Source: Platerodrilus igneus
Taxonomy: Eukaryota > Arthropoda > Insecta > Coleoptera > Lycidae
DNA: 64,000 bases
Assembly: GCA_036346225.1 (NCBI GenBank)
Contig: JARFIW010001480.1
Location: forward strand, 14,627,501-14,691,500
Direction of reading: 5' to 3'
In this document: piece after piece, positions 23,154 to 34,649 of the stretch
How positions within the stretch are numbered: the stretch's first letter is position 1
How the letters are laid out: each line of letters begins with the position of its first letter
Notes under the pieces: model-generated
What the model was told of the DNA's origin: nothing
What the model saw: the letters and a program-made list of their open reading frames with translations, nothing else
Database searches by the model: none
Made by a program: the position numbers and the translations under genes

Positions 23154-23226
23154 GGCGGCTTCGTGATGTAGTTGGTATGTGTGACTACTATGCCCAAGGT
23201 CCCAGGTTTAAATCCCGACACGGTCC
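23154..23226 (+). repeat. SINE tRNA-derived head 2
   Basis: Same head as at 22598, starting GGCGGCTTCGTGATGTAGTT, with B-box-like GGTTTAAATCCC. Distance to head 1 is 556 bp. Confidence 0.8.
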
Positions 23227-23705
23227 TCTTAAAAAATGATAGGCGAGCATTTTTCCTAAAAATACGACCTCGTACGGATGAGAGGTAAAATGGAGGTCCC
23301 GTGTGTGAGTGTTGTCACGCACGTTAAAGATCCCTACCTTGCTTGAAACAGCAAGGGTTCGGCAAAATTACAAATTTTCCACAAAAAAATCGCTTCCTGG
23401 CCAATGTAGTACCTTCGGGTGGAACATTGGAAAATCACATGTAGGGCAGGTAATTCCAACATCCGTTTGAAAAATGTTAGGCGAAGCATTTTTCACAAAA
23501 TACGCCCTCGATCGGATGAGAGGTAAAATAGAGATCCCGTGTGTGAGTGTTGTCACGCACATTAAAGATCCGTACCTTGCTTGGAACAGCAAGGGTTCGG
23601 TAAAATTCAAAACTTTTCAGGTAAAAAACACTCGCTTCCTGGCCAATATAGTACCTGCGAGTGAAACATTGGAAAAAGATCAAATGTAGGGGGCAGGTAA
23701 TTCGG

Positions 23706-23776
23706 GGCGGCTCCGTGGTGTAGTTGGTATGCGTGTGATTACTATACCCCAGGTTCCGGGTTTAAATCCCGACACG
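23706..23776 (+). repeat. SINE tRNA-derived head 3
   Basis: Starts GGCGGCTCCGTGGTGTAGTT, with GGTTTAAATCCCGACACGGT. Distance to head 2 is 552 bp. No further head follows in the array. Confidence 0.8.
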
Positions 23777-24543
23777 GTCCGCTTGATAAATGTTAGGCGA
23801 GCATTTTTTCTAAAAATACGCCCTCGTTCAGATGAGAGGTAAGATGAAGGTCCCGTGTGTGAGTGTTGTCACGCACGTTAAAGATCCTTACCTTGCTTGG
23901 AACAGCAAGGGTTCGCCCAATTCCAAATTTTCCACTTAAAAAAAATCGCTTCCTGGCCAATGTAGTACCTTCGGGTGGAGCATTGGAAAATCACATGTAG
24001 GGCAGGTAATTCCACGATCCGCTTGAAAAATGTTAGGCGAGCATTTTCACAAAAATATGCCCACGTCGGATAAAAGGTAAAATGGAGGTCCCGTGTGTGA
24101 GTGTTGTCACGCATGTTAAAGATCCCTACCTTGGTTGGAACAGCAAAGGTTCGGCAAAATTCAAAATTTTTCAGGTAAAAAAAAAAACCAGCTTCCTGGC
24201 CAATGTAGTACTTTTGAGTGGAGCATTGGAAAATCACATGTAGGGCAGGTAATTCCACGATCCGCTTGAAAAATGTTAGGCGAGCATTTTTCACAAAAAA
24301 AATGCCCACGTTCGGATGAGAGGTAAAATCTAGATCCCGTGTTTGAGTGTTGTCACGCACGTTAAAGATCCCTACCTTGCTTGAAACAGCAAGGGTTCGG
24401 CAAAATTCAAAATTTTTCAGGTAAAAAAACACGCTTCCTGGCCAATGCAGTACCTTCGAGTGGAGGATTGGAAAATTACATGTAGAGCAGGTAATTCCAA
24501 GGTCCGCTTGAAAAAAGTTAAGCGAGCATTCTAGTTGTCGCAT

Positions 24544-26176
24544 CCTGAAGTAACTTCAGCTTTTGAATAAATTTCAAAACCTATTCAGGACCTTTCTGAA
24601 GAAACGATGTCGCCGTTGCAAAAGTTCACCTTCTATCTGTACACCTCACAAACAATGCATTCATCGGCAAACGTGGTACGCCGGGAGTTACTTGCAATAA
24701 AAAATAAACTGTTAGTAACATCCCACTTACTTCGGTCACCCTGTAAAAACACACGCCTCTGCCTTCTACCAAGCGGGTCACTTACAGGAAAATGCTCTAA
24801 TCTGTGATTACACTTTTTTGCCATCACCATTCTCGCTGGAAGATGTCCCATAGTGGTTGGATACCGCAATGGTCTGGAGCTATGGAAATACGGAAAGAAT
24901 TATTCTACTTAGACCATTGTAGATGCAAATGTGGAGGTAAAAGAATGCGTCATACGTGCTGATCTGTGGGTCTACCCTACACGTCACAATGTAGCTCCTG
25001 CAAGGAAAGCTGCAAAAACGATAAGTATTGTCTATTTTGGATTTACGATATAGATCTGATGATTTTACAATTTTTTTGTAATTCAATCATCGAAGGCTCA
25101 AAAAAAGAGGTATTTTGATATTTTTTTTGCATGTATGGACGATCACTGTACTTTTCTTTAGAGAACAAAAATATATACTGATACCGTTCTAGGCATCTAA
25201 CTAATGTGGCGAGTTTTTGATCGTTCGTGGCATGATTAAAACATGCTGTTTGTTCTTTCTATGCATATATTTTTAACAAATGTAAATTTTGTGAAAAGTT
25301 AAGACTTTATGTGCTTTTAAATTATCGCCATTTAAATAGAATTGTAGTGATGTAAAAGTTTTTACTGTTTAGTGGAAATGATGCAACTACTGCTAACAAG
25401 TTGTAAAAATGAAATTGCGGATTTATATAGCCATAGGCTTCTGAAACTACTAATCCCATTTTAATGTGGTTTACACATGGTCGGGAATTATTTACGTACG
25501 ATAATAAATAATTATCCAATGCAAAAACAAATATTTTTAATTCAACAAAAACCAACTGTCAATATAAAAACTCCATAGAAATTATTATTTTTTCCATTGT
25601 TTTGCGATCTTGACTTTTTAAAATGTTAATAGTTTAAAGAGTGTATAGACGAATTGATTGGTATCTCATTTAACAAAATCGATGCAGCCGTTTCCGCCAT
25701 CTTGAATGCTAGGAGATGAAAATGGCGACGTTTCGGCTAAAATCGCTTCTTTTGATTCACAGTATCACTGTGCAAAACGGCTTGCTTTCTCCATAGAGTG
25801 CAGCTTCTTTTTTTGCTAACCGCTAGGACTAGTCAGGAAACGATGAACGTTAGGGACAAATTTGGGCTGAAGTTAGAACAAATTACTTAGTTTGGGGCGG
25901 ATGATATTGTTAAATTTACAGAGTAGGAACTGAAAACTGAATTCGTTATTAATAAATTTGGCGTTGGCTTAGAAAGTTGAATCCATTAGTAAAAACTAAA
26001 TTAGGTAAATTTGCACAGATTTAAATCGACGCTTCAAGTCGCACCGATAAGCAGAACTGGTGGTTGCTATCCGGTATTACAGATCCCTCCCCTGTTACTT
26101 GTTGCTATAGTGCGTTTAATTAACAGATTCAGTAAGTGCTCCTCCCATAAATGAGCGCCAATGAGTTTTGTATTGC
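24544..26176. other. Non-coding stretch between SINE array and single SINE
   Basis: No supported gene. A TACAGGGTGACC string reads on the minus strand at about 24750. Short open frames at 24607-24869 overlap on both strands and show no domain. Confidence 0.5.
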
Positions 26177-26190
26177 TGACCTACAGATGC

Positions 26191-26477
26191 AGGCAGCGCG
26201 GTGGCGTAATTGGTATGCGTGTGAATACTATTGCCAAGGTCCCGGGCTCGAATCATGACGCGGTTCGCTTGAAAAACGAGTATTTTTCACAAAAAAACAT
26301 GCCTTCGTTCGGATACGACGTAAAATGTACGTCCCGTGTGTGTGTGTTGTTATGCACGTTAAAGACCTCTACCTTTCTTGGAACAGCAGGGGTTCGGCAA
26401 AATTCAAAACTTCCAGAAAAACTCGCTTTCTGACCAATGTACTACCTGCGAGTGGGGTATTGGAAAATCAAATGAAG
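26191..26477 (+). mobile_element. tRNA-derived SINE, single copy with 14-bp target duplication
   Basis: Head GGCAGCGCGGTGGCGTAATT with B-box-like GGGCTCGAATCATG, then the same body as the array (CGTTAAAGAC, GAACAGCAGGGGTTCGGCAA), ending GGTATTGGAAAATCAAATGA. It is bordered by TGACCTACAGATGC (26177-26190) and TGACATACAGATGC (26478-26491), a 14-bp duplication with one mismatch. Such a duplication is the mark of LINE-mediated retroposition. Length is 287 bp, head plus one body, which is the ancestral form of the array unit. Confidence 0.9.
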
Positions 26478-26577
26478 TGACATACAGATGCCAATTAGTT
26501 TCTCACAAATATGTGTTAATTTGTTCGTTGTGAATCAAACTTGTGCTGAATGTGTACTGCGCAATAAAAGCAATTTA

Positions 26578-26941
26578 TGTACGCGCCGTTCGGGACCTCC
26601 CGCACCCTCCTACTGCGACGAACTTTGATGTTATCGCGCTCGTAGTGAGGACCGACCAAGCGAGAGTTCCGTACGGACCGCGAGATAAAAAACTCCTCTT
26701 TATTATCACGCTCTCGTCTACTAAAATAATCAAGTAGATCAAACTCCACTTCGTATCCACCTACCCTAGACCTAGATAACAATCAGAAAGTGAGTGTTGT
26801 GCTATCAAAAGCAAAGTTTGGTGTAAATGATTTGAAACCATTTCTCTCTGTGTTGTCATTACGGGTCACCCCCTACACCCCTATTTACAGTCCATTACAA
26901 CCCCTCTCAGTTGCCCTCATAAATTCGGTAAGGCGGCAACA
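26578..26941 (+). repeat. BEL-2 5' LTR
   Basis: TGTACGCGCCGTTCGGGACC at the start and AAGGCGGCAACA at the end. It matches 29269-29637 along its length, with the shared blocks GAGAGTTCCGTACGGACCGC, ATTATCACGCTCTCGTCTA and CTCTCAGTTGCCCTCATAAA. Confidence 0.85.
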
Positions 26942-26997
26942 TAGTGTTTCGTGCTTCGAGCCGGATGTTAACATTTTGCGGGCAATTTTGTAGCTTA

Positions 26998-29054
26998 TCG
27001 CAACTAAAAATACCTCGTAGATTAACTCAATGTGGTGTTAGTTATCGGTTACTCGGGTTTTGCGATGCTAGCGAAAAGGGTTATGGGGCTTGTATCAATT
27101 TGCATGCTTTTTCAGACGAGTTAGAATCTTGCCACATATTACAAGCAAGGCCAAGGTTGCTCCTTTGAAAACCCTTACTATTCCGCGTTTAGAATTTTGT
27201 GGTGCTCTTTTACTTGCCAAGTTAACTTATTCTCTTATTTCTATTCAGCTTCCTTACCCTCTACGAGAAATTGGCCTATTTTGCGATTCTCAAATTGTAT
27301 TAACCTGGTTAAAAACCCCATCTTATTTATTAAAAACATTTGTGGTAAATCGAATTAATCAAAACAGTGAGTATACATCGCTTTCACAGTGGAATTATAT
27401 TCCCGGCGAATTCAACCCCGCTGACGTCGCCTTTAGGGGTCTCACCTCCACTCAGTTAGTTGACAATAATTTATGGTGGCATGGTCCCCCCCAACTTCAG
27501 TCAGTTGCCTTTGCTGGGCGATGGGAATAAAAAGTCTATCCCAGTTCTCGAAGTGCCTGAACTAAAAGCCTTGTCTACGCTGTTAGTAGCAGCTATAAAC
27601 CCAGAGAGTTGCAACTTCATAAGTAGATTTTCAATATTGGTCCGTTTGCAATCTTCTGTAGCTTATATTAATCAGTTTGTGTATAGTTGTCGTAAGCCAA
27701 CTAAGAAATTAGTGGGTCCGCTTTCTCCTAATAAGCTTCTTGAATTTTTGCTGGTTTGTGTAAAACTGACTCAGCTCAGTTTTTCTGTGGAAATTTCTCA
27801 AATACAAAAGGGAAAACCTCTTTCTTTCACCTTTCGTAAGTTAATCCCCTTTCTGGGGGCACGAGGTTTGCTGAGGGTAGGCGCACGCCGGGATAATTCT
27901 CAGTTAAAATATAAGCAAAAACATCCCTTGTTATTTCCTAAGAGGGCCATATTATCTGCTCCTTTGTGTGATCATTATCACCGTATATCTTTGCATTCTG
28001 GTCCTTCTATGACACAAGCTCTTATCCAACGCAAGCTTTGGATTTTTGGACTGCAGTCTTTAGTTCGCCAGCGCATTCATAAATGTTTACTGTGCTTTCG
28101 GTTGACGGCCAAATCTTCTCAGCCAATTATGGCCAATTTACTCTCTCCTCGGGGGTACAAATAACTCGAGCTTTTACTCATTCCGCGATCGAGTTTGCGG
28201 GGCCCTTTTTGGTAAAAAAAACCTCCATTCGACGCATTGCACTTTCTGTTAAAACTTATTGGTGTGCATTTGGAGTTAGTTACGGAATGAACTACCGAGG
28301 CTTTCCTAGCTTCCTTTACCTGTTTTACGTCGCGGCGTGGCGCTCCTACTACTGTGTATTTGGATTGTGGTAGTAACCTTCTTGGTGCCGCTCGTGCTTT
28401 GAAGCAGGCCCATGCATTTCTCCGAAACAATGAAACTAAAATTTTTTCTATCCTGGCTGCACGCCAAATAGATTGTCGATTTAATCCACCCTACGGCCAC
28501 AATTTTGGCGATCTATAAGAATCCTGTGCCAAATCAGCAAAGGCTCAACAGAGCACTTTGGGTAGTCAACCTCAAACTTTCAAAGATTTAACTACTATAT
28601 TTACGCACATAGAAGCGGTTCTAAATAGTCGTCCGTTATGTTTTTATTCTTCCTATGCATTATAGATTTTTCCGACTATCTTTCCCCAGGCTATTTTCTA
28701 ATTGGAGGGCCTAATTTGAGCTTACCTGAGGTCGAGTTTATAGAGGATGACAGTTTGCGTTCCCGCTGGCAGCGTTTATGCCAACGTACTCAGTATTTTT
28801 GGCGTCGTTGGTCTCGTGACTATTTATACACACTAAGTCAGAGTACTAAGTGGAATCGTGAGACCGCTCTTTTCTCTGTGGGAGACGCTGTGTTTATTTC
28901 AGGTGTGAACATTTCGCCGTTGTCTTGGTCCGTTGCTCGTATAGAAAAGCTCTCCCCTGGCAGCGATGGAGTGGTTCGCGTGGCCGCGGTGAAAATCCCG
29001 AATGGTCAATTAATTCGGCCGGTCAATAAGCTAGTGCCTTCTCCTAAGGAATAG
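26998..29054 (+). pseudogene. BEL-2 pol remnant: RNase H, integrase, C-terminal domain
   Basis: Blocks in order: RNase H (LLGFCDASEKGYGACI, then after a shift KVAPLKTLTIPRLEFCGALL, IGLFCDSQIVLTWL, WNYIPGEFNPADVAFRG). The spacer and H2C2 zinc-binding region follow in the 234-codon frame 27460-28164 (LLRVGARRDNS, SLHSGPSMTQALIQRKLWIF, IHKCLLC). In the integrase core the first aspartate block reads AIEFAGPF, with D replaced by E; the second is YLDCGSNLLGA, and the third is interrupted (FGDL then stop then E). The C-terminal DUF5641-type domain is a good frame at 28638-29054 (QYFWRRWSRDYLYTLSQ, VGDAVFISG, GSDGVVRVAAVKIPNGQLIR). Several frameshifts are present; not functional. Confidence 0.85.
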
Positions 29055-29268
29055 GTATTATTGTATATTGTTTTTTTTCTTGTTCTCCTTTTTTTCTTCT
29101 AATTTGGTTATTTTGGCGTTTTTTTTTGCTTTTCCCGACTATCGGCGGGTAAACCGTATTTCACGTCTAGGAGGAAATGCCTAGACACCCTCCCTCACAA
29201 TTAATTTAATTTTCTTTCTCCTTTCTTTCGTTTCTCTTTCAAATTAGGTCATTTTAAGATGAGCGGTA

Positions 29269-29637
29269 TGTACGCGTCGTTCGGGACCCCTGCACCCCCT
29301 TCCGCGACGGCCTTTGACGTTATCGCGCTCGTACTAAGTACCGAGCAAGCAAGAGTTCCGTACGGACCGCGGGATAATAAACTCCTCCTTATTATCACGC
29401 TCTCGTCTATTAAAACAAAACAAACAGGTCAAACTCCACTTCCTTCACTTCCTATCCACCTACCCTAAACCTAGATAACAATCAGTGAGTGTTGTGCTAC
29501 CAGAAGCCAAGTTTGGGTAAGGTATTTGAAACCACTTCTCTCTGTATCGTTACTATATGACAACCCTCTACATTCCTATTTTACAGACCATTACAACCTC
29601 TCTCAGTTGCCCTCATAAATTTGGTTAGGCGGCAACA
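29269..29637 (+). repeat. BEL-2 3' LTR
   Basis: TGTACGCGTCGTTCGGGACC to TTAGGCGGCAACA; partner of the LTR at 26578. The stretch between the end of pol and this LTR holds thymine-rich runs and TCTAGGAGGAAATGCCTAGA. Confidence 0.85.
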
Positions 29638-30009
29638 ATGTGTACTGTTGATCCTATTATTTTAATTAAATAGTCTGTTCGTTAAACGAACTATAGTGTA
29701 TTGTTGATCAGACGCAATTCAAAATCAATGCTATCGGTACCAATTTTAAAACCCTAACTTATAGTTTTTGTTTATAAATTTTATTTATTGATTAATTAAT
29801 TTTGAAGTTCAATTTGTTTGAAGTACTAAATTTTTCACGTTTAAACCCAATGTAGTGGCCTTGGGTGGAGCATTGAGGGCGTGACCGTAAATGTAACGAC
29901 CCTACTCACATTATACTGTATGCACCTTTTCTGGTTATCGCCTCAATTGTATTATTTTTCTAATTTAAAAATACAAAGAAAACCTAAATAAAACGAAAGT
30001 AATGATTTT
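29638..30009. other. Non-coding stretch with a SINE tail scrap
   Basis: CCAATGTAGTGGCCTTGGGT followed by GGAGCATTG at 29847-29876 matches the 3' part of the SINE body (CCAATGTAGTACCTTCGGGTGGAGCATTGG); no head is present. A 15-base palindrome GTTCGTTAAACGAAC lies at about 29677. Nothing else recognised. Confidence 0.55.
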
Positions 30010-30798
30010 TGACAGCGATGGCGGAATTGATGACTTTGTATTTAGAATGGACAATGACACGAAGAGAAAGTGAATGACTTCGTGTACTTTAATAGAAAGT
30101 TTTTGAGTAATGAAAAGCTGGATGGTGAAATAGAAAGCAGAGCAAACTCTGGAAGAAAAGTGTCTGGTAGTATGTGGACAGTGAATAAGAATGAAGAATT
30201 AACTATAAATGCAAGATCTGACCATTTACAACAATGTGCTGGTGCCAACCGTTCTGTTGCGATGCGAAACTTGGGTCTGACAGAAGAAGCACGTTAGTCG
30301 TATAAATGCTGCAGGAATTCCTTAAGAAGAGCGTGCGGAAAAACGTTGAGAGACAAAATGCCAAACGAATGGATCAGAGCAGAGTGTGAGGTAGAAGTGA
30401 CTCTTAAGGAGCTAAGCGAGCGAAGTACGCTTAGATGGTTTGGACATATGGAAAGATTGAACGACAATAGACTTACCAAACGTACATATGCAAGCATGAC
30501 TGTTAGAGCTGTAAGGAGCACACCTCATAAAAGATAGTTGGATGTAGTATAGGAGGTTCTGAAAGAAAGACAGGCGAGAAGTATGAAGAATAAAAGAGCA
30601 TGTCAAAAGAAATGTATGAATGTTACAGAGACAAAGGAAGTGTGTAGAGACCAAGGGGATGTGGAGAAAGATTATGAATGGTGCTGGAAATGAAAGTAAT
30701 ATAGTAGTCTAGAGTTATAACGTGCATATCCTCCCAGAAAGAGGTGCTAGGTTTGGTTACCTCGAAAGGGAATACTGTGATGTGTGATTGATTGATTG
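30010..30798 (+). pseudogene. RTE-type LINE, C-terminal fragment and 3' tail
   Basis: The plus strand encodes VNDFVYFNRKFLSNEKLDGE then EIESRANSGRKVSGSMWTVN (30064-30200). After breaks it gives NEWIRAECEVEVTL and RSTLRWFGHMERLNDNRLTK (30364-30480). These are the conserved blocks after the RT catalytic region in RTE-type elements common in arthropods. The copy is 5'-truncated and ends with a short (TGAT)n run near 30784-30798, typical of this clade. It is of the same broad type as 52030-54945 but much shorter. Confidence 0.8.
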
Positions 30799-33700
30799 AA
30801 AGAAAACCTTTTGTGGCTAGTTTTTGGGAATTCCATCAGCAAAAGGCATTTTGATCAAATTCGAGCAATTAATACTTATGGGAAATAATTCTTAAAGTTA
30901 GATTTGATTTAAACAATCTAGATGGTTTCGTGCAAACAGTGAAGAAAAATAACAAGGCAATCGTAAGGTTATATTTAGAATATCACCTTGAATTTAAGAA
31001 ATTGTTGTTCTATCAAAGAACATAAGGTCTTTGCCATTTGAGAATAACGTTTACTGGCGGGCAGGTGACAGGTGATTGAAAACACTAGTTTTTATGTTAA
31101 ATAAATGTAATATAAAATAATAACATTTATTTTATCTAGAGTATGTTTAGGAAAAAGTGCGAACAACATCAAATTTCTCATTGTTTTATTCAAAACATTC
31201 TTTCTATTTATAAAACATGAATATGCACACCAAAGAAATTAACACCTGTAATACACTTTTTTAAGTGCCTATATATTATAAACATATAAGTATGTATATT
31301 TATAGACCTGGTCATTTATCTATGTAAATTTTTCACAGAGGTCATTTCATCCTGAACCCCTTTCCTGTCGAATACTGAAGTGTTAATCAACTTTTGTTTT
31401 ATTTTTGTAATTTTTCACAATAAATGTGGGCTTGGAATTTGCTAAAAGCGAGCGTTAATGCACTATTATTAGATGGATATAATATCCTAATGTTACATTT
31501 TATTCGTTAATTGTGGGAAAAAACAAAGTAGGTCGACAAAAGTATGCCAAGCGCCAATTGATTATTACCAACCTGAGCTATTTAAACGCAATTTTATTTA
31601 TCTGTGTTACAACATTTAAACACACACGTTATAGAAAAGTAAACTTACCGTATCACAATACAATTTCAGTTACGGTCGTCACGCTATATTATTAAAACTT
31701 CATTTGCATCAAGAAAAGTGTATACACATAGGTACACACCAATCTATTTTCAAACAGTTCCTGCTCATTATTTAAGCTTGTACTTGCAGTTACTTACATC
31801 CGGCTACTTTAAGTAAACCTAGCTAACTGTGAAAATACAGTTAAGAAATGATAAAAATGTTGAGAATCCGCTACACTGTTGAAAATCAAGTGGGTCACGT
31901 AACATTGCAACAATACACAAGTAGGACGAAGAGAGTGAGACGACGCTAGACTTACGCAATTTAAATGACACTAAGAGAGAAAGCATATATTGTTATAATA
32001 AACCTGTCTGTAATAGTGAAAGTAGGATATGGGTCCCTTAATATTGCTAACCGTAATGTTAATAAGAGTTAGTTTCTTTGGCGTATTATAACAGATTTTG
32101 AAATCGAGATCACTTATACTCTTTAATTATAAAACTTTTTTGTCACTTACACAGGTAATTAGACACATTTAGTATGTTTACTCTAATTGCGGTATTTAAA
32201 AGTCGCAAGTTAAATAGAAACGAGAAATGAAATTCTCTGGTGTTACAACACGCCATTTTGCTTATAGCAACGGTCATGCTACAGCTTAGTAAATTGTTCA
32301 GATTTACAACCTTTTATTTTTCTTTTATCAGAATATATCAACCAAACTTACGAAGTAAGTTAGGTTAATAGGATCGCTACGTCGCCGTCGTCGCCACCGT
32401 CGTCCGTTGCACGTTTTTTTCGTTTTACAAACATTTGATATATGGATCTTATTCAGTTTTTTACGCTATCCATTTTTCGATATCTCATTTAGTTTTCGAG
32501 TTATTCGACTTTAAAGTCGAAATTTTGACTATGATAAACTTCACTCCAGCAAAAAATAAATAAAGTTTTAGGTTAATATCGACCTCTTGAGCATATTTTC
32601 TCATAGCTCTCATAGCTCCATACCTCCTGAACATATTTTCTCAAAGCACCAATGCTCTAAGTCGAAAGGTTTTCGAGTTATTCGACATCTTGTTTTCATT
32701 AATGTATATGTAATATTTATATTTTTGATAACAACATATCTGTAAGTTTGGTTAGAAGTTCTGCACATGAGAACTTAGATTTTTTAAACTACATTTTTAA
32801 TTTAATTTTAAAATAAACAAAACCTAGTTTTGCTAGTCCGTTATGTTTTATTTAGCAGTCTGTTTGGTTCCATTAATCACATATATGATTTTATATAGTT
32901 TTACATAGGTAGACTTTCTTTTTATTCCGTTCACTGTTAGTTCTTCATAACATAAACTAGTTGGTTCTGAAGTCATAATAACTATCGTGGTGAGATTTTA
33001 GGAATTAAGGAACTGTATTCTGGAAGAAGATTGAGCTCGTACCAAAGATTAGAATATAGTATAGATTATAATATAGAAAATAGTAGGTGGGGAAAATATA
33101 AAAATAAAATAGAGACAGCTAGGAAAGGTTACCTAGGAAATAAATAAACGAGGAAAAAACAATTATTCAATAATTTTGACGCGAATAGTTGTAATTAATA
33201 GGTGTTCCTAAATATTATTAAAGAAGTGCATTATAATGGTGATTTTAAATTACATAAACAATATTAAGTTATAAAGAACATTTAATTATCGAATTAGATT
33301 AAATTGATATATATTAAAAGAAGAAAGTTCATTCTGTATTTAGAAGTCTATTGTTTTTTGAAGTTAAATGTCTATATCAGAAAAAAGAAAAAAGTTAATT
33401 TAAAACGTCAAGTCTTGTGTCATTAAAAACGAATTTTAAAAGAACATTACAGAAAATAAGTGTCAAAATAATATTTGCTAAAAGACAAGGATTAATATAT
33501 GAACATTTGGAAATGCTGTCAAAATATATCAAGAAAACAAAATTGAAATGAAAATATTCTTAGAAGAATATAAACTCAACGTCTACAGTATAAAATTTTT
33601 TCAAAGAAGTAAAAGGAGCTAAAAATTTTCTGAAGTAAGAAGAATCAAAGTCTACAAAATTATTCAGGGAAGTTTAAATTTATTATTTATTGTAATAGTA

Positions 33701-34377
33701 TAAAAAAAATTGTATCGTAGTAATTATTCTTTATAAGTTAATCATTATACAGATCACAATTTGGGAAGAGCAAAAAAATATTCTATACAGAACTTCTATA
33801 GAAAATATTTGATCTGTCAAATATTCTAAAAATTTGACAGATAATTTTGAAGTGGAAGTTTTGTATAAAAGGTATTTAATCATTACTAATTTGTATTGAA
33901 ATTTAAGGAGGACATAAACTACTACTTTAAGAATTAATATAACAGTGAATAGGAACCATTATAACACTGAAAAAATTGAAAATTCAAACCCTAAGTTTTT
34001 GAACTATTTATTTATTTAAGTAAAAGTTGAAAATAAAAAAAATAAATATTGAAGCGATCTATTTTAAATCATTTCATAAAGGAAATTTATATTCAATTAA
34101 TGATAAAATTTGAACACAATCTAAGATCGTTAATTTAGTGAGTAAGAGCAATATTTAGTCGGAGAAGAATATTTGTAAAATACCCATTTAGAGTCTCATG
34201 GCTAAAAAAAAATACAAAATTTTTATAAATCTATATTAAAATACATGACACTATATAGGTTAAATTGTCGCTCGTTTCAATTAAACAAGTTGTCTTTTAT
34301 ACATCAACTGAAAAGAATTTTTCGTTTCTCAAAAAACTTTAAATGGTCCTTCATACGTGTATGTATTGAAAATAACT
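30799..34377. other. Long AT-rich gene-free stretch
   Basis: No supported gene. Small observations: a GC-rich triplet run CGTCGCCGTCGTCGCCACCG at about 32379, and a local duplication of the block GAGC/GAACATATTTTCTCA at about 32590 and 32630. The segment 33000-34300 is very AT-rich with no protein-like frame. Confidence 0.55.
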
Positions 34378-34636
34378 AGTGGGCATGGAAAAGATAACGG
34401 TAATTTCGCCTCGATTTTGTTATTATAATTAATTTTGACTTTTTGAGAATAAAGAATGTACAAGACGACTTACGTTTTATTCTAGCACTAGTTGAGTACA
34501 TTACAACATGGCGACGAGGAAAACCATGTTTGGGTTTTAATGGCAATAGTGCGATATACTGGTAGTATACCCCGTGTATTTAGAAGCAACAATTTTTTTT
34601 GTTAAAAGTAAGTAACACTTGTCATTGTAAGCGGTA
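34378..34636 (+). repeat. Gypsy 5' LTR
   Basis: AGTGGGCATGG to CATTGTAAGCGGTA. It shares with 45514-45654 the blocks CCTCGATTTTGTTATTATAA, TTTTGACTTTTTGAGAATAA (containing the AATAAA signal) and TGTCATTGTAAGCGGTA. The 5' copy has about 115 bp more, including ACAACATGGCGACGAGG. I place the LTR end at the last shared base; the boundary is approximate. Confidence 0.65.
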
Positions 34637-34649
34637 GCGATTGTACCAA

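Larger units (their letters stand above)
22598..24543 (+). repeat. Higher-order tandem array built from a tRNA-derived SINE
   Basis: A 240-bp SINE body, starting TCCGCTTGAAAAATGTTAGG, recurs eight times: 22669, 22910, 23227, 23462, 23777, 24017, 24260 and 24503 (the last cut off at 24543). A tRNA-like head of about 72 bp precedes every second body at 22598, 23154 and 23706, so the larger unit is head + body + headless body, about 554 bp. The last block has three or more headless bodies in a row. The body contains GTTGTCACGCACGTTAAAGA, GGAACAGCAAGGGTTCGGCA and CGCTTCCTGGCCAATGTAGT. The array is non-coding; the long minus-strand open frame 23878-24543 is repeat-derived. Confidence 0.9.
26578..29637 (+). 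mobile_element. BEL/Pao element with both LTRs, internally deleted (BEL-2)
   Basis: Two related LTRs (26578-26941 and 29269-29637), both starting TGTACGCG and ending GGCGGCAACA, enclose only 2.3 kb. The internal part begins directly with RNase H. Gag, protease and RT have been lost, so it cannot be autonomous. The LTRs differ at many sites and by small indels, clearly more than those of BEL-3, so it is older. No clean 5-bp target duplication is visible. Confidence 0.85.

Noticed and set aside
23878..24543. 221-codon minus-strand open frame
   Set aside because: It reads the SINE array backwards; its own internal repeats are the SINE bodies.
32340..32420. CpG-rich promoter of a host gene
   Set aside because: The GC-rich part is a short CGTCGC triplet run with no following coding signal.
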